Below the pieces are notes generated by a model, which searched no databases, was not told the DNA's origin, and saw only the letters and a list, made by a program, of their open reading frames with translations. This document shows positions 1 through 12,138 of a DNA stretch of 64,000 nt, piece by piece. Position 1 is the stretch's first letter. Each line of letters begins with the position of its first letter. Where the stretch lies: NCBI GenBank assembly GCA_014898415.1, contig RCTD01000013.1, forward strand, positions 1,116,001-1,180,000, given 5' to 3'. This DNA comes from Stromatinia cepivora. Its lineage: Eukaryota; Ascomycota; Leotiomycetes; Helotiales; Sclerotiniaceae. The translations under genes were made by a program, and so were the position numbers.

Positions 1-1
1 A

Positions 2-1276
2 AGCATTTTTCGATGGAAAAAGACTGCTAATTGGCTTCCGGGTCCAATAACACAGGTTATGATTGTTGCCACTTTGACCGCGCTGATCAACTATCCAAAT
101 CTTTACATGCGGACTCAATCGTCTGAGCTAGTTTTCTCCTTATTTGCCGAGTGTTCAAAGCTTACCGACGACCAATTCGGATTATGCAAAACCGGAGCTG
201 CTACTATTGGAACAATATTTCTATTACTATTTGCAGCTGTACTTGGTTTCTTCTTGGCATCGATGACATTCGGGCTACAAGTCCCAGCAGGGATTATTTT
301 ACCTTCAATGGCAGTTGGAGCGCTCTTTGGTCGTGCCATAGGCATTCTCGTAGAAATATGGGTTCACAATTTCCCCAATTTTTTGGCATTCTCATCTTGC
401 GAGCCAGACATTCCATGTGTTACTCCTGGTACATATGCGATAATTGGAGCTGCTGCAGCATTAGGTGGTGTAACCAGAATGACGGTTTCGATCGTTGTTA
501 TTATGTTTGAACTTACCGGAGCTCTGACGTATGTTTTACCAATTATGATTGCTGTCATGATCAGCAAATGGGTTGGTGACGCTTTCGGGAAGCGTGGCAT
601 ATACGAAAGTTGGATTCATTTGAATGAATATCCATTCTTGGATAATAGTGATGAGACACCAATACCTAATATATCGGTTCGGCAAATCATGACTCGAATT
701 GAAGATCTTGTCGTGCTCACCGCTACGGGTCATACCATTGAATCTTTAACAAATGTTTTGACAAGTCATCCATATCGCGGCTTTCCTGTGATTTCGGATC
801 CTAGGGAAGCTATATTGCTAGGATACATATCCCGAGCGGAACTTCAATATAACCTCAAAATATCTACACAAGCACCTCGATCACTCCGGCCTGGAACAGA
901 AGCATTCTTTTCACATCAACCGTTTGCGGATCCACGAACAACACTTGATCTCCGACCATGGATGGACCAAACCCCTATTACTTTACCTTCACAATCAAAC
1001 CTTCTTATCACGGCAAACTATTTCCAGAAATTGGGCGTTCGATATATTCTTTACTGCGATCGAGGTGTATTACAGGGACTATTAACAAAAAAAGACATCT
1101 GGTACATATTGAATGGTGCAGAAGAGACTAGGAGAACAAATGGACAGGATGATATGAGTCTGGAGACGGGACTTGCAAGAGAAGAAGGTAGAGGAGAGCG
1201 TAGAGGGTTATTGCATGGTGACGAAGATGATTTGGTCCCACTCACACCTTCTCGTGATGATGCATCGATCTTATGA
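2..1276 (+). CDS. CLC-type voltage-gated chloride channel/transporter, C-terminal part (5' truncated by window edge)
   Basis: The frame is open from the left edge of the window, so the gene starts outside; 424 residues are visible. The first part is hydrophobic and holds the late CLC membrane helices, including the GIILPSMAVGALFGR stretch (about residues 95-115), which corresponds to the family's GxFxP anion-selectivity segment. A cytoplasmic tail follows with two CBS-like repeats (about residues 225-280 and 320-370), then an acidic/basic low-complexity end. Fungal CLC proteins of this shape (yeast Gef1 type) exchange chloride in Golgi or endosomal membranes and support copper and iron loading; that role is family knowledge, not shown here. 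No intron is evident in the visible part. The stop is TGA at 1274-1276. Confidence 0.9.
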   Translation, partial: SIFRWKKTANWLPGPITQVMIVATLTALINYPNLYMRTQSSELVFSLFAECSKLTDDQFGLCKTGAATIGTIFLLLFAAVLGFFLASMTFGLQVPAGIILPSMAVGALFGRAIGILVEIWVHNFPNFLAFSSCEPDIPCVTPGTYAIIGAAAALGGVTRMTVSIVVIMFELTGALTYVLPIMIAVMISKWVGDAFGKRGIYESWIHLNEYPFLDNSDETPIPNISVRQIMTRIEDLVVLTATGHTIESLTNVLTSHPYRGFPVISDPREAILLGYISRAELQYNLKISTQAPRSLRPGTEAFFSHQPFADPRTTLDLRPWMDQTPITLPSQSNLLITANYFQKLGVRYILYCDRGVLQGLLTKKDIWYILNGAEETRRTNGQDDMSLETGLAREEGRGERRGLLHGDEDDLVPLTPSRDDASIL

Positions 1277-2354
1277 TGGAATGATACTTTAGATTTAATT
1301 AAATACTATTTTTTTCCGAGCAAGTACTTACTTTGGCTGTCGAATGTGCTATGATCTTTTCCTTCAGTAGAATCCGTGATTGGCCTTGTCACATTTTTTG
1401 CTACGATAGGCTTCCCACAAGGTCAAAATCTGCATTGTTACAATGCTTATGGAGGGGTAGCTTCCACACAAATGAATAATGCGTAGGTAGCTATTCAATA
1501 GCTTTATTGGATTGGCCGAGCGCATTTCGAAGAATAATAACCACCCGAAAGGTTCTAGATACATATGAGCAAATTCGTACGACTCTATCTTTACGAATTT
1601 GAATCAAAATAGACAAACGAAGCAGATCTTTATTATTATGATTAGGCCAATATATTATACTGGAGTCTTTCGCAATGGGTCCGACCGAGAAAGAAGACTA
1701 AACCCCACTAATAGCTCGGCAACTTCAATGTATTGACCCCTCTTAGCCCCTGGACCATATATTGATGCCGTGATCTCCGACGGTGGTCAAATGTGTACAA
1801 TCAAGTCTTGCATGCAATTAGATGCATCAGATAGCTCGTATAATGACCTACATCCGCCCATATACTTGTATTACATCACCTATTTAGGTTTATACCAATA
1901 TAAGGCACAGCCTACTTCTCCCAAGCATGTGGCAAAGCATGGTACGCACGACAAAGGCAACTAAAAGGACTTCAAAGGTAAATAAATAAATGCCAAGCCT
2001 TAAGATTTCAGTCATACGTTGAACAACTAAAAGAAAAAATGTAAATGGCCCAATTAATTCACTTGGAGTGAAGTGACCGACAAGGCTGTGAATCCCTGCA
2101 TGCGTCATCAAACAGCAATAATTATTTTATCATCACCCCACCATCCCTTAAGCTATGCCCCAGCCAGCACCTTACTTTTCGTTATCCAAACATAACACGA
2201 CAACACCTTTATTTAGACCTTTCATAACTTATTTAAACATCTTACGAATCCTCTCTTTTACGACCCTTTTCCAAATCAATTTAAAAGACTCTTAAAATCT
2301 TACTTCGAAATAATGGGGGTAAGCTTTTAAAGTCTTTAGTTATATAAAATCAAG
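1277..2354. other. Intergenic region
   Basis: This stretch lies between the CLC gene and the vWA gene. I see no convincing gene; the short ORFs lack codon structure or homology. The last 150 bases are pyrimidine-rich (CTTTTAC, CCTTTTCC), as is common just upstream of fungal start sites, so it probably holds the vWA promoter. Confidence 0.5.
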
Positions 2355-4318
2355 ATGTACGGAAGACCAAATACTAATATGTATCCGGGGGAACAGCTAG
2401 CTTCAAAGATGGCAGCTGCGCAGCAGGCGCAAATGGGAGGTGCACCTCCACAACCTCTTCAAGCTGGTCAGCCACCATATGTATGTTTTCTCTTTTCGCA
2501 GATCCCCGATATCTACTTCAAAATGAGTGTTTACTGATTTTAATCTAGCCAACTGGCGGCCAACCTCAATATGGTCAAGGTCAAGGTCAGACTTCCTCAC
2601 CTGTGCATCCATCCCCATCCCCCAATCCGCAATATCCTTCGTATGGACAATCGTCACCGTCTCCTTATGGGCAACCTCCGCCGTCACCGTACGGTGGTCA
2701 GCCTTCACCATCTCCTTATGGACAACCTCCAACATCTCCGCATCCTCAGTCATATGGGCATCCCACGCCCCCACCGCGGCAACAACAATACAATCAGTAT
2801 AATCAACCATATGGACAGCCTCCGCCTCCACCTCCACAACAATACCAACAATATGGGCAATATGGGCAGTCTCAACCACCCCCTCAGCAATACCAACCGA
2901 ATCAGCCATATCACCAGCCATATCAACAATACCCACCGAATTCACAATACCAGCCTCTTTCGCCGTCGCAATTATTTTCTCCTCCTTCGCAGTATGGACA
3001 AGATGCTGGAAATCCACTAACACAATCTCAAATAGGTCAGCCATATCAAGCCTACCCAGGCGGTCCACCACCTCAACAAGGAGGAGCTCCACCCCGCTCC
3101 GGACCTTTGGGTTACGTTCCGGGTGGAAGCTCGATTCCTCCTGAAGCAGTTAGGCAATCCCTTATGCAGACTATACAGGAGAAGAACTTGGGCAATTTCT
3201 TCAGAAACCCTCAAATACTTGACCAGATCTGCGCCATTGCTCCTCAAAAAATTGATCAACTATGTCAAGCTTGGAATGTACCTAAGGAGTTGGGTGCTGA
3301 TATTGTAAAGCTTGCCTTGTTCGATATTATTCTCTTCGTTGGTATGTTCGCAGAATTCTTTTGGTATCATAAATACTAACGTCATGAAGATGACAGTGGT
3401 TCTATGATTTTCCAGGAGAATGGTAGCCGCATTGATGACATGAAGCTTGTATTGGGAAGAGCTGCTTATGCCGGATCCTTGTTCGACGCCGATGGAATCG
3501 AAGTGCGCTTCATCAATAGTGACGTACAAGGCAACCACATCCGATCCGAGCCAGAAGTCGAGCAACTTGTCCAACGCGTCAATTTCAAGGGATTGACTCC
3601 ATTGGGTGCACAACTCAGGAATAAGGTTGTCGAGCCATTGATCATGGGCAAGGCGAGAGCCAATGCACTTCAAAAACCAGTTTTGGTTATCGTTATTACC
3701 GATGGACAACCAGATAACCAAGATGAAGTTTTCCAAGTTGTTAAGAATTCCTCAGCCGAGCTTGCACGCACTCAATATGGAAAACAAGCCATTTCTTATC
3801 AATTCGCACAAGTCGGCAATGACAAGCAGGCTACTGAATTCTTGAAGAAACTCGATGATGATAGAAGCATCGGAGATTTGATCGATTGCACATCCAACTT
3901 CGAAGCCGAACAAGATGAAATGGCCCGAACCAACCCCGGAACCGAATTGACTCCTGATTTGTGGTTGTTGAAGCTTTTGGTTGGTGCCGTTGATTCTTCT
4001 TACGATACCAAGGATGAATCTGGAAGCCGTCCTCAACCACCTCCAGGTCAATATGGACAGCCACCTCAAGGATATGGTGCTCCTCCTCAGGGTTACGGAC
4101 AACAACCTGGCGGATACCCTCCACAACAAGGTCAATATCCTCCTCCTCAACAAGGCCAATATCCTCCCCAACAAGGCCAGTATGGTGCTCCTCCCCCAGG
4201 TGGTGCTTATCCCGGCCAACAACAATACAGACCAGGTGGAGGTCCACCCGTTCCTCCTGTAAGACATACTTCCCCATCTTCGAGTCGAAATATACTAATA
4301 GATCTCTAGCGTTACTAA
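2355..4318 (+). CDS. Proline/glutamine-rich von Willebrand factor A (copine-like) domain protein
   Basis: The spliced product is about 598 residues from exons 2355-2480, 2549-3341, 3390-4258 and 4310-4318. Introns have GTATGT or GTAAGA donors and TACTAAC/TACTAAT branch sites. The N-terminal third is a Pro-Gln-Tyr-Gly low-complexity tract (repeated YGQPP-like units). The middle is a vWA/copine-type domain with the MIDAS metal site: DDSGS (created exactly across intron 2), the GLTPLG threonine loop and TDGQPD. A second YGQPP/QGQYPP tail follows. The last exon adds only Arg-Tyr. Such proteins are thought to bind partners through a metal site; the fungal function is unknown to me. An alternative start at 2313 would add Met-Gly through a 36-bp intron (2319-2354), which is short for this genome, so 2355 is preferred. 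Confidence 0.85.
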
Positions 4319-4664
4319 TTGCGTGTGCAAAATGCTGAATATTTACTTTTTTTGCGGGAAAGTTTGCAGGGACATTTGAATGGGAACATTGTCAAAATAT
4401 TTATTATGTGATAGGTGATAGGTGACAGGAATGGAATTATGATCTTAGGATTTCAGTGGATTCTTCAAATGACACGCTGGTTTTATTAGCAAATTTTATC
4501 GTTGGTTTTACCTATTTTGACTGCATGTTTTTGATTGTGATGATTTGATGAATTTTGGATGTGGTTCCTGTCATGATTACGGTGTTTGACTTCAATATTG
4601 ATATGAGCCTGGTACGAAGTTGGTTATCATCTGATGAGTTTCGAAACAATACATTCATTCTTCT
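4319..4664. other. 3' flank of the vWA gene up to the retrotransposon target site
   Basis: This is ordinary-composition DNA, probably 3' UTR and spacer. It ends at the GTCAC target-site duplication (4665-4669) bordering the nested retroelement. Confidence 0.5.
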
Positions 4665-4669
4665 GTCAC

Positions 4670-4855
4670 TGTTGGACAGACTTCGTAAGGGGGTGTATAC
4701 ACAAAACGCGTATGGGGTAAAGATGGTTCTATTATTCTATCTAATCTTTTTGTATAACAGGGTTTTATTAATCTATATAAACACTGCCATCCCATTTATA
4801 ATATAGGGGAAATATATAATAATGTTATATATTTCGTTAATTATATGTTCCAATA
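4670..4855 (-). repeat. Left LTR of the copia element (3' LTR in element orientation)
   Basis: It is 186 bp and aligns without gaps to 23509-23694; every mismatch I scored by eye is a transition. Its outer (left) half retains C and G, while its inner half is mutated to T and A. It keeps an inverted repeat at 4809-4835 whose two arms were altered symmetrically. Confidence 0.9.
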
Positions 4856-6108
4856 TAGACTTAACTTTCTTTTTTATACGAAGTGTTATATATATAAATC
4901 AAATTGATTATTGGAATACAGATAGTTATTTAATTATTTAATTCGATCCTTATGCTCATTTTCTATTCAAACAAGTATAATGAATTCTTTCCCTAAATCA
5001 ATCAAACATTTAATATTTGTGTCCTTCAATTTCATCGAAACAGAAGTTTTTCATCCTATATATATTTCTCGATCAGTTTGGTCGATATTTCTGATTTCGG
5101 GATTGTATTGATGGTTATAGAGCTATTGAAGATTGTATTTGCTGAACTTCCGAAAATATATATTTCATATTGGCTATAAAGCAATTGATTATATTGAAAT
5201 TTTACCCTGTATTTACTGTAAAGCTTGCATTATTTGTAATATACTGATTCTTTGTATAATAAGGCTCTTCAATTGTACAATACTATAAATACTTTGGCCC
5301 AATTGAATCAAAATTTTATTCTCCTGATTAATAATAAAGAGTTTATTCTTTATTGTTACAATACTTTTCAATTCGTTGTTCTGGCTATACTGGGATATCT
5401 TGTTCTATTTGTATAAAATCGTATTACATTTACTTAAATATAATCAATATGTACTTTATATATCAATAATCTCTTAATACAAAATCAGAGTATTTTGATT
5501 AAGGGATTTTGTAGAGAATGTCATCATTAAGGATTGATTCCTTTCCCTGAATATTATTATATAGAAAAGCATTTCAGGAATAGTTATAGGAATTATAAAT
5601 AATACAATTATGGGATTCGCTATATATACTCAAATCGTCCATATGCTGATCTTGCCGGCTGATTTAATCCATCTTCTTCTTTTTGTGTTTCTTCTAATCA
5701 GAATTCTATTTTTTCTTCTTCAACAAAGAAATCTTTTTTGTTTAATTCTGATTTTGTAGAGGAGTCTTTCGTTATTGATTGATTTATATAATATTTGAAT
5801 ATTTTTGTTTTTTGATTTAGAAAATGAAATCAGAATGAAAAGTTTTCTTTTTGCAATTTTTGAAAATAAAATATGAAATATAAAAATGATTAATGTTGTA
5901 TTCCTATATCAATTTTGATTTATACGAAGGTTTAATCGATCTTTATACGAATTTCTCGTTTTATCTATCTCTTTATATATACTTCGAAAGTATTTATATC
6001 AATAAACTTTTCTAAACTATTATTAGGATTAGCTTTTATTATTACATCAGCAATATTATCGAATCCATTGATCCATTTCATTTCTATCAATTCTCTTCGT
6101 TTGTATAA

Positions 6109-6543
6109 TTACCGAAGTATTATGATATTGATTATCAATTTTTTCTCTTTCGTTATATTTAATTTAATAAAGCATTTATATAGTGAATATAAATCAATAT
6201 ATACGATAATTGGGATATCAGGGATATCGAATTGTAAGGTAACAATTTGTAAAATAGATTGTATTACAAAACCGATATTTATTCCTACTATTATTCTATA
6301 TATCTCGGATACTAATATACTGTATATAATTCTTTTGCTTTTTGTATTATTATAATAAATAATATTGTTTTTTATTTCGAAAATGTTTTTATCTGATATA
6401 TTTTCATTCATAAGCAAAATAACGAATCCTATTTGATTGCTCAAATCCTTATTATTAGCAAAAAATCCATCAACAAAAACGAATAATTTTATACAATCTT
6501 TTTCAAAGGGAATAAAATGAAAACCTTGATTAAAATTTTTCAT
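6109..6543 (-). pseudogene. Copia-type RNase H remnant of the outer element
   Basis: A 144-codon open frame on the minus strand reads like a copia RNase H: FVDGFFANNKDLSNQIGFVI near the N-terminus, then LVSEIYRI (the conserved A/V-SE-Y-A helix) and YIDLYSLYKCFIKL (the D-S-L-Y-D segment). Several catalytic or conserved residues differ in the direction expected from RIP (for example Ser to Phe in DGSF). It is the last pol domain before the left LTR, consistent with minus orientation. It is not expected to be functional. Confidence 0.75.
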
Positions 6544-6663
6544 TTGTCAATCTAATCTTTTATTAAGCAATTTGATATTTTCGTTTAATGAATCTTGATA
6601 TTGTACAATGATTGATAGATTGTATAATACTTCTGGCTGACAAATTGTAGTAATATATACTCC

Positions 6664-6826
6664 TGTTGGATTTTGGGTCATACCGTATATCTAAACATGG
6701 GACTATACTATAATGGGATTAGTCTATATATGATTCTATCGAATCATACAATTTGTATAATAGCTTTTAACCAGATAACCTTAGAATAATAAGGCTTTTC
6801 CATTTATTCAATATAACTTGTTAATA
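6664..6826. repeat. Left LTR of element A
   Basis: It is 163 bp, starts TGTTGG and aligns along its whole length with 8847-9009, 10523-10685 and 12741-12903. Confidence 0.88.
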
Positions 6827-6909
6827 GGTTATAAATCTGGGTTCTGTGTATCATTGTATAGTTTAGGGTTAGTCTTTTAGAATGAAAGATTAAATCCTTG
6901 ATAGATCCG

Positions 6910-7155
6910 GTAAAGTAGACGAGTAAAGTCGATATAGTTGAACGGGGAAGCTTGTTATATTAAATATATCGGCAAAGTAAACGAGCAAGGTTGATATAAT
7001 TGAGCAAAGAAGCTCGTTATAGAAAATATATCGACAAAATAGATGAATAAGATTGATATAATTGAATAGGGAAGTCTGTTATACTAAATATATTGGTAGA
7101 ATTGAATCCCAATAATATAGTTAGTATGGGAGAATCTGTTTTAGAAATTATTTAG
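6910..7155. repeat. 62-bp tandem array in element A
   Basis: Three units of exactly 62 bp start at 6910, 6972 and 7034, and a diverged fourth starts at 7096. Each has the core GGGGAAG or a variant followed by an AAATATAT end. Element B carries the related array with 60-bp units. Confidence 0.75.
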
Positions 7156-7467
7156 GTAGAAGATACTACCTTTTTATATTCTTTTTTCGACAATTCGAGA
7201 GTCAATCGATTCCTTCAATATCTTTTTTTCTTTTTTGGAAGTTTTTTTGCTTTATATTGATAGTAATGATAAGAAATAAGCATTCTGTAAAGCAAAGTAA
7301 ATTTTTCGAAACCTTTTCAAAATAAAACTCGAATATTCCTGTTCCTCGAATACCTTTGATCCTTATATAGTTAATAGGTTCCCTATAGAAAACCTAATAG
7401 GAGTGTTGGAGATTATGTTTCTGGTATAGTTTTTGGGGGAGCTATGAAATCTATATTTGTTTTCGTT

Positions 7468-7632
7468 TTAGGTATTTTGGGGATTTACTTCGCTTTTTGA
7501 TTCTATTGAAATGGGTTTGTCAGCAAAATTTAAGATGGTTTTAAATTTTGCTTTTGGTATAGATTCAGGGTCTGCAGAAGTTGATTCTTGGATTGGAACT
7601 TCTGGAATGATAAATTCGATATCTGTAGTATC
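7468..7632 (-). pseudogene. Conserved minus-strand reading frame in element A, unidentified
   Basis: 55 codons (to a TAA at 7468-7470) are open and contain an IPEVPIQEST segment and a KFKTILNFADKP segment. The homologous stretch of element B (11393-11539) keeps the same frame with one stop where A has Gln (CAA to TAA), as RIP would produce. This points to a former protein, perhaps Gag, but I recognise no family. Confidence 0.4.
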
Positions 7633-8152
7633 CTTGGAATTTATTGCATTTGTATTGGAGAAATATTACTGTTTTTGTTTTGAGGAATAACGCTTCTGTT
7701 TTGGGGGAGTGTTTTTTATATTCCTTTTGGGGATTCTTTATTAGTATCCAATTTTTTCCCTGACCATTATCCCTTTATATTATTATTGATATCTTCGATA
7801 TCTTTTTGTTTTTCTTTTTGTAATTATAGCCACCAGCTTTATTATCTTTTAATATATTGTTTATTATATATCACTTTAATACCATTTTGTTTTTACCTCC
7901 AGATCAATATTATTTTGTTGTATCTTTATATTCAATGCTTATAACAATAATTACACTAACGGTCGTAAAAGAGAAGGAGAGTATTTCTGATAAAGAAACC
8001 GGAAATGGAATCGGAGGCGATTACAGAAGGAGCTGGAGGTGGAATCAAAGGAGGAGACTGTATACTGGAAGATATATAGGGCGATATACTGGGAGGAGCG
8101 GACGATTATATTAGTAGTAGAAGGATGTGTATTCATTAGGCTTCGCTATATA

Positions 8153-8428
8153 GTATATAGAGACCATTAGATATCTAGCCAAGTGTGGTACTAGAGGTCG
8201 ATAGATATTATAGCTTCCTGGAACTGGTAGCAGCTTATCAGCTAGTATATGAAGACCATTAGATACCTAGTTAAATGTGGTATTAAAGGTCGACAGATAT
8301 TATAATTTCCTGGAGCCGATAGTAGTTTACTAACTAGTATATGGAGATCATTAGTATCTAGATAAGTATAGTATTAAAGGTCGATAAATACAATGGTTTC
8401 CTGGAGTAAAAGCTATTAGCTAATAATC
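8153..8428. repeat. 92-bp tandem array in element A (three units)
   Basis: Units begin at 8153, 8245 and 8337; the first two are exactly 92 bp and the third is shorter and diverged. Each starts GTATATRGAGACCATTAG-like and contains TTTCCTGGAG. Element B has only two units. Confidence 0.75.
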
Positions 8429-8846
8429 TATCAATTATCCTGGCTAATAGTTAATTATACTTTTATTATAAAGGGAAGAATTATGGATATAACTCTATAG
8501 GATATATTGTTCTATTAGAGAAAAATATCTGTACTGCGATATAAGACTGAAGGTTCTAATCTAATATGATTGAAGGATTGGAAGCAAGAGAGATGGATTT
8601 CCTTTAATTTTTATTATAAAAAAAGGGGTGCTGATTATCCTTTAAAGATTATTATACTATTATAGAGTGATTATTTTATTCGAATCTTGTTAAATCTTGG
8701 ATTTTAAAAGATCTAGTAAAGGAATGATCATTCAACATTATTGGCTTTCTATTTTCAGATTAACATTGTTTAATTCGGTTTAAACCAATTGTAGTATTTA
8801 TAGTTTAGCTCTCTTTGCTTTTATATATATTACGTTTTTAAGGGAG

Positions 8847-9009
8847 TATTGGATTTTGGGTTATACCGTATATCTAAGTATAGGACTATACTATAATGGG
8901 ATTAGTTTGCATATGATTCTACCGAATCATACAACTTGTATAATAGCTTCTAGCCAGATAACCTTAGAATAATAAGGCTTTTCCACCCACTCAATATGAC
9001 TTGTTAACA
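8847..9009. repeat. Right LTR of element A
   Basis: It is 163 bp, ends TTGTTAACA, is followed by the ACTCC duplication and preceded by an AAGGGAG purine tract. Confidence 0.88.
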
Positions 9010-9251
9010 ACTCCTCTAATTCTTTATTCCTGATATTACTCTGAATTGTTAATCTTTCTGATTTTCTTTTTTTGATCTTTTTATATAAATATGAAATCGT
9101 TTTCTATATATTGTATTATATATTCATTAAATATTAATGGGATATCATTTGTAAAGTGTTCTCCTGGTTTGGCTTTGATATTTGTATTAATTAATTCTTT
9201 GTTTTCTAACTTTAGGAATTGTTTATTTACAAAAATAAAGGTATTGTTTAT

Positions 9252-10020
9252 TTATATTCCTACAATTCCGAATTGTACATTTTTTGAATCCGAGATTAAT
9301 AAATAGAGATTATATAACGATGTAATCATATTCAATCTCTTTTGATAATATTTCCAATAGGTTGTCCACCAATATATTCCTGCTTCTGCAATGCTATATA
9401 ATAACTTTTTGATTATCATAATTGTATTTTTTGTATATTTACCTTGAAGTTCTTTTAGTAAATTTACTAATACAATATGATTCAAAGGTGTTTTTGATTA
9501 TACATACGCTTATATGATATCTTATATTATAAACTTGATATTTATTGGCTTTAATGTTGGAATTAGAATCATAATGATTCTCTAATTTGACCTTTGGATT
9601 ATAGGTATTTGTATCAATATTGTTTCTTTTCCAGAATCATTATATACTTGAATGATTAAGTATGATTTTTCATACAGAGAATTTGTTGTATATCCTTTGA
9701 TTTCATTTACAAAACATAAATTGAACAATCTCCCAGTATATACAAAAAAATTGTACTTAACGAATTCGAAAATATCTTTTGTAATTAAATTATTGATCTC
9801 TTATATTTGTAAAGCTTCAAATAATTATCCTTCAGTTATAATGATCTTTTTCGTATAAAGATCAATTACAAGATTCAATGCTTTTTGCTTCTTCTTTATA
9901 ATGAATACTTCTGATAGATCTTGATTATCTCGAATTATAGTAATTAATTGATCGTATTCATTATTTATTTCTTATACCTTCTATAGAAATGATATTCTAG
10001 GGATTTCGATTTGCATCAAT
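9252..10020 (-). pseudogene. Copia-type reverse transcriptase remnant of the outer element
   Basis: Minus-strand translation, crossing several stops, reads as a fungal copia RT. An upstream part (about 9560-10000) includes RLFNLCFVNEIKGYTTNS and LIIQVYNDSGKE, matching the family's R-x-V-D-E-x-K-G and L-V-I-Q-A-Y-N-D patterns. Then LYSIAEAGIYWWTTY (9252-9485 frame) matches the canonical LYGI-EAG-HWW block with Gly to Ser, a G-to-A change. It is split from integrase by element B and from RNase H by element A. It is non-functional. Confidence 0.75.
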
Positions 10021-10522
10021 ATATAAAATATAGAATTAACTATTCTTTCTTTCTTAATATTAAATTATATACATTTCCTTTCAGATTTGCTTATCTCTTG
10101 ATCTTGATCTGAAAGAATAAAAAGATTATCAAGAATAATGGGTTCTCCGGAAGTAACGGATTTTCTATATTTAAAAAGATCATCGAAAATGAATTTTCTA
10201 TTGGAAATGATTCTTTATATATATCCTCATAAAATAATTTAACGATTATTATACAAAATTCTGTAGGATTATAAAGGAAATCGATTATACAATTTTAATT
10301 CGTAATTACAATCAATCTATAAGATCCCATTCATCCTTTCTTTTCTCTTTATATTTATATTAATAAATTCAAAAATAGTTTTAATATCTCGTATATATCT
10401 AGGCCATTTCTAATATCAAATAAATCTTATATTATATACTTTGTTTAAATTTCTCGAATCTCTTTTATTACTTGTTAATATACCTGTATTTATTTTACAA
10501 TCAATTAAGAAAATAGATTATA

Positions 10523-10685
10523 TGTTGGATTTTGGATCATACCGTATATCTAAGCATGGGACTATACTATAATGGGATTAGCCTGCACATGATTCTATCG
10601 AATCACATAACCTATATAATAGCTTCTAGCCAGATAACCTTAGAATAATAAGGCTTTTCCATCTATTCAATATAATTTATTAATA
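10523..10685. repeat. Left LTR of element B
   Basis: It is 163 bp, begins TGTTGGATTTTGG and is preceded by the TTATA duplication. Confidence 0.88.
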
Positions 10686-10768
10686 GATTATAAGCCTGGG
10701 CTCTATATATCACTATATAGTTTAGAGTTAATCTTCCGGGGTGAAAGATCAAATCCTCGATAAATCCA

Positions 10769-11010
10769 ATAGAGTAGACAAGCAAGGTCGATACAATTAA
10801 ACGGGGAAGTCTGTTATACTAAATATATTGGTAGAGTTGAATCCCAACAATACAGCTAGAGCGGGGAAGTTCGCTATATTAAATATATTGGCAAAGTTAA
10901 ATCTCAACAATATAGTTAGAGCGGGGAAGCCTGTTATATTAAATATATTGGTAGAATTGAATTCCAATAATACAATTAGTGCGGGAGAGTTCGCTTTAGA
11001 AATTATTTAG
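10769..11010. repeat. 60-62-bp tandem array in element B
   Basis: 60-bp units start at 10831, 10891 and 10951, with a 62-bp unit before them. Because 60 is a multiple of three, a plus-strand frame shows a 20-residue peptide repeat; I treat this as a by-product of the DNA repeat. Confidence 0.7.
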
Positions 11011-11392
11011 ATAGAAGATGCCACCTTTTTACACCCTTTTTCCAATAATTCGAGAGTCAACCGATTCCCTTAATATCTCTTTCTCTCTTTCGGAAACCTT
11101 TTTGTTTTATATCGATGGCAACGATAAGAAATAAGCACTCTATAAAGCAAAGTAAGCTTTTCGAAACCTTTTCAGAATAAGATTCGAATATTCCTATTCT
11201 TCGAATATCTTCGATTCTTATACAATTGATAGGTTCTTTGTAGAAAACTTAATAGAAGCATTAGAGATTATGTTTCTAGTATAGTTTTTGAAGAAGCTAT
11301 GAAACCCATACTTGTTTTCGTTTTAGGTACTTTGAAGAATTCATTTTCAAAATCCATTGTATCCTTTTATTCGATCTCAAATAATTATGGAT

Positions 11393-11539
11393 TTACTTCG
11401 CTTTTGATCCTACTGAAATAGACTTATCAACAAAATTTAAGATGGTTTTAAATTTTGCTCCTAATATAAATTCAGGGTCTACAAAAGTTGATTCTTAAAT
11501 TGGAACCTTTGGAATAATGAATTCGATATTTGAAATATC
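11393..11539 (-). pseudogene. Minus-strand reading frame of element B (copy of 7468-7632)
   Basis: 49 codons share the frame of the element A version, with one internal stop (TAA for Gln). Shared segments include IEFIIP and KFKTILNF. The product is unknown and the frame is disabled. Confidence 0.4.
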
Positions 11540-12138
11540 TTTGGAAGAAGATTCTTGGTTTGTCTTCTAGATATTATCATCTTCATCTTCATTGTATCCT
11601 ATACCATTTGTATTGGGGAGATATTACTGTTTTTTGTTTTGAGGAATAGCGCTTCCGTTCTGGGGGAGTGTTTTTTTTTTTTTTTTTTTTATATTCCTTT
11701 TGGGGATTCTCTGTTAGCATCCAACCCTTTCCCTGATTACCACTCCTTTATATTATTGTTGATATCTTCGATATCTTCTTATTCTTCTTTTTGTAATTAC
11801 AGCCATCAGCTTCGCCATCTTTTAATACATTATCTATTATATATCATTTCAATATTATTTTGTTTTTACCCCTAAATCAATATTATTTTGTTGTATCTTC
11901 ATATTCAATGTTTACAATAATAATTATATTAACAATTGTAAAGGAAAAAAAGAATATCTCTGATAAAAAAATTGAAAATGGAATCGGAGGCGATTATAGG
12001 AAAAGCCGGAGGTAGAACCAAAGGAGGAAACTATATATCGGAAGATATATAGGGTGATATACTAAAAGGAGCGGATAATTATATTAATAGTAAAAGAATA
12101 CATATCCAAATAAAAAAAGTATTAAACTCTACTATATA

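Larger units (their letters stand above)
6664..9009. mobile_element. Nested LTR element A (2346 bp, TRIM/LARD-like, no recognisable pol)
   Basis: Direct LTRs of 163 bp lie at 6664-6826 and 8847-9009, flanked by a perfect 5-bp duplication ACTCC (6659-6663, 9010-9014). The internal 2 kb has no RT, integrase or protease signature. It holds a 62-bp tandem array, a conserved minus-strand reading frame (7468-7632) and a 92-bp tandem array. The sequence just inside the left LTR (GGTTATAA...) loosely resembles the internal initiator-tRNA primer site of copia elements, and AAGGGAG precedes the right LTR like a polypurine tract; both suggest plus orientation, whereas the reading frame is on the minus strand, so orientation is left open. 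It interrupts the outer copia pol between RT and RNase H. Confidence 0.85.

Noticed and set aside
2313..2354. Alternative first exon of the vWA gene (ATGGGG plus a 36-bp intron)
   Set aside because: The intron would be shorter than any other in the window and lacks a branch-like site; kept only as an alternative.
2403..3092. 229-codon minus-strand ORF rich in Val/Ala/His
   Set aside because: It mirrors the Pro/Gln/Tyr repeat coding of the vWA gene and crosses its intron.
8153..8428. CRISPR-like array
   Set aside because: Units are contiguous 92-bp tandem repeats without spacers, inside a retroelement of a eukaryote.
9091..9306. Plus-strand ORF in the copia RT region
   Set aside because: It overlaps the minus-strand RT remnant and has no features of its own.
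10828..11010. ORF encoding a 20-residue peptide repeat
   Set aside because: It is a translation of the 60-bp tandem DNA repeat; the homologous array in element A has 62-bp units, so the frame is not conserved.
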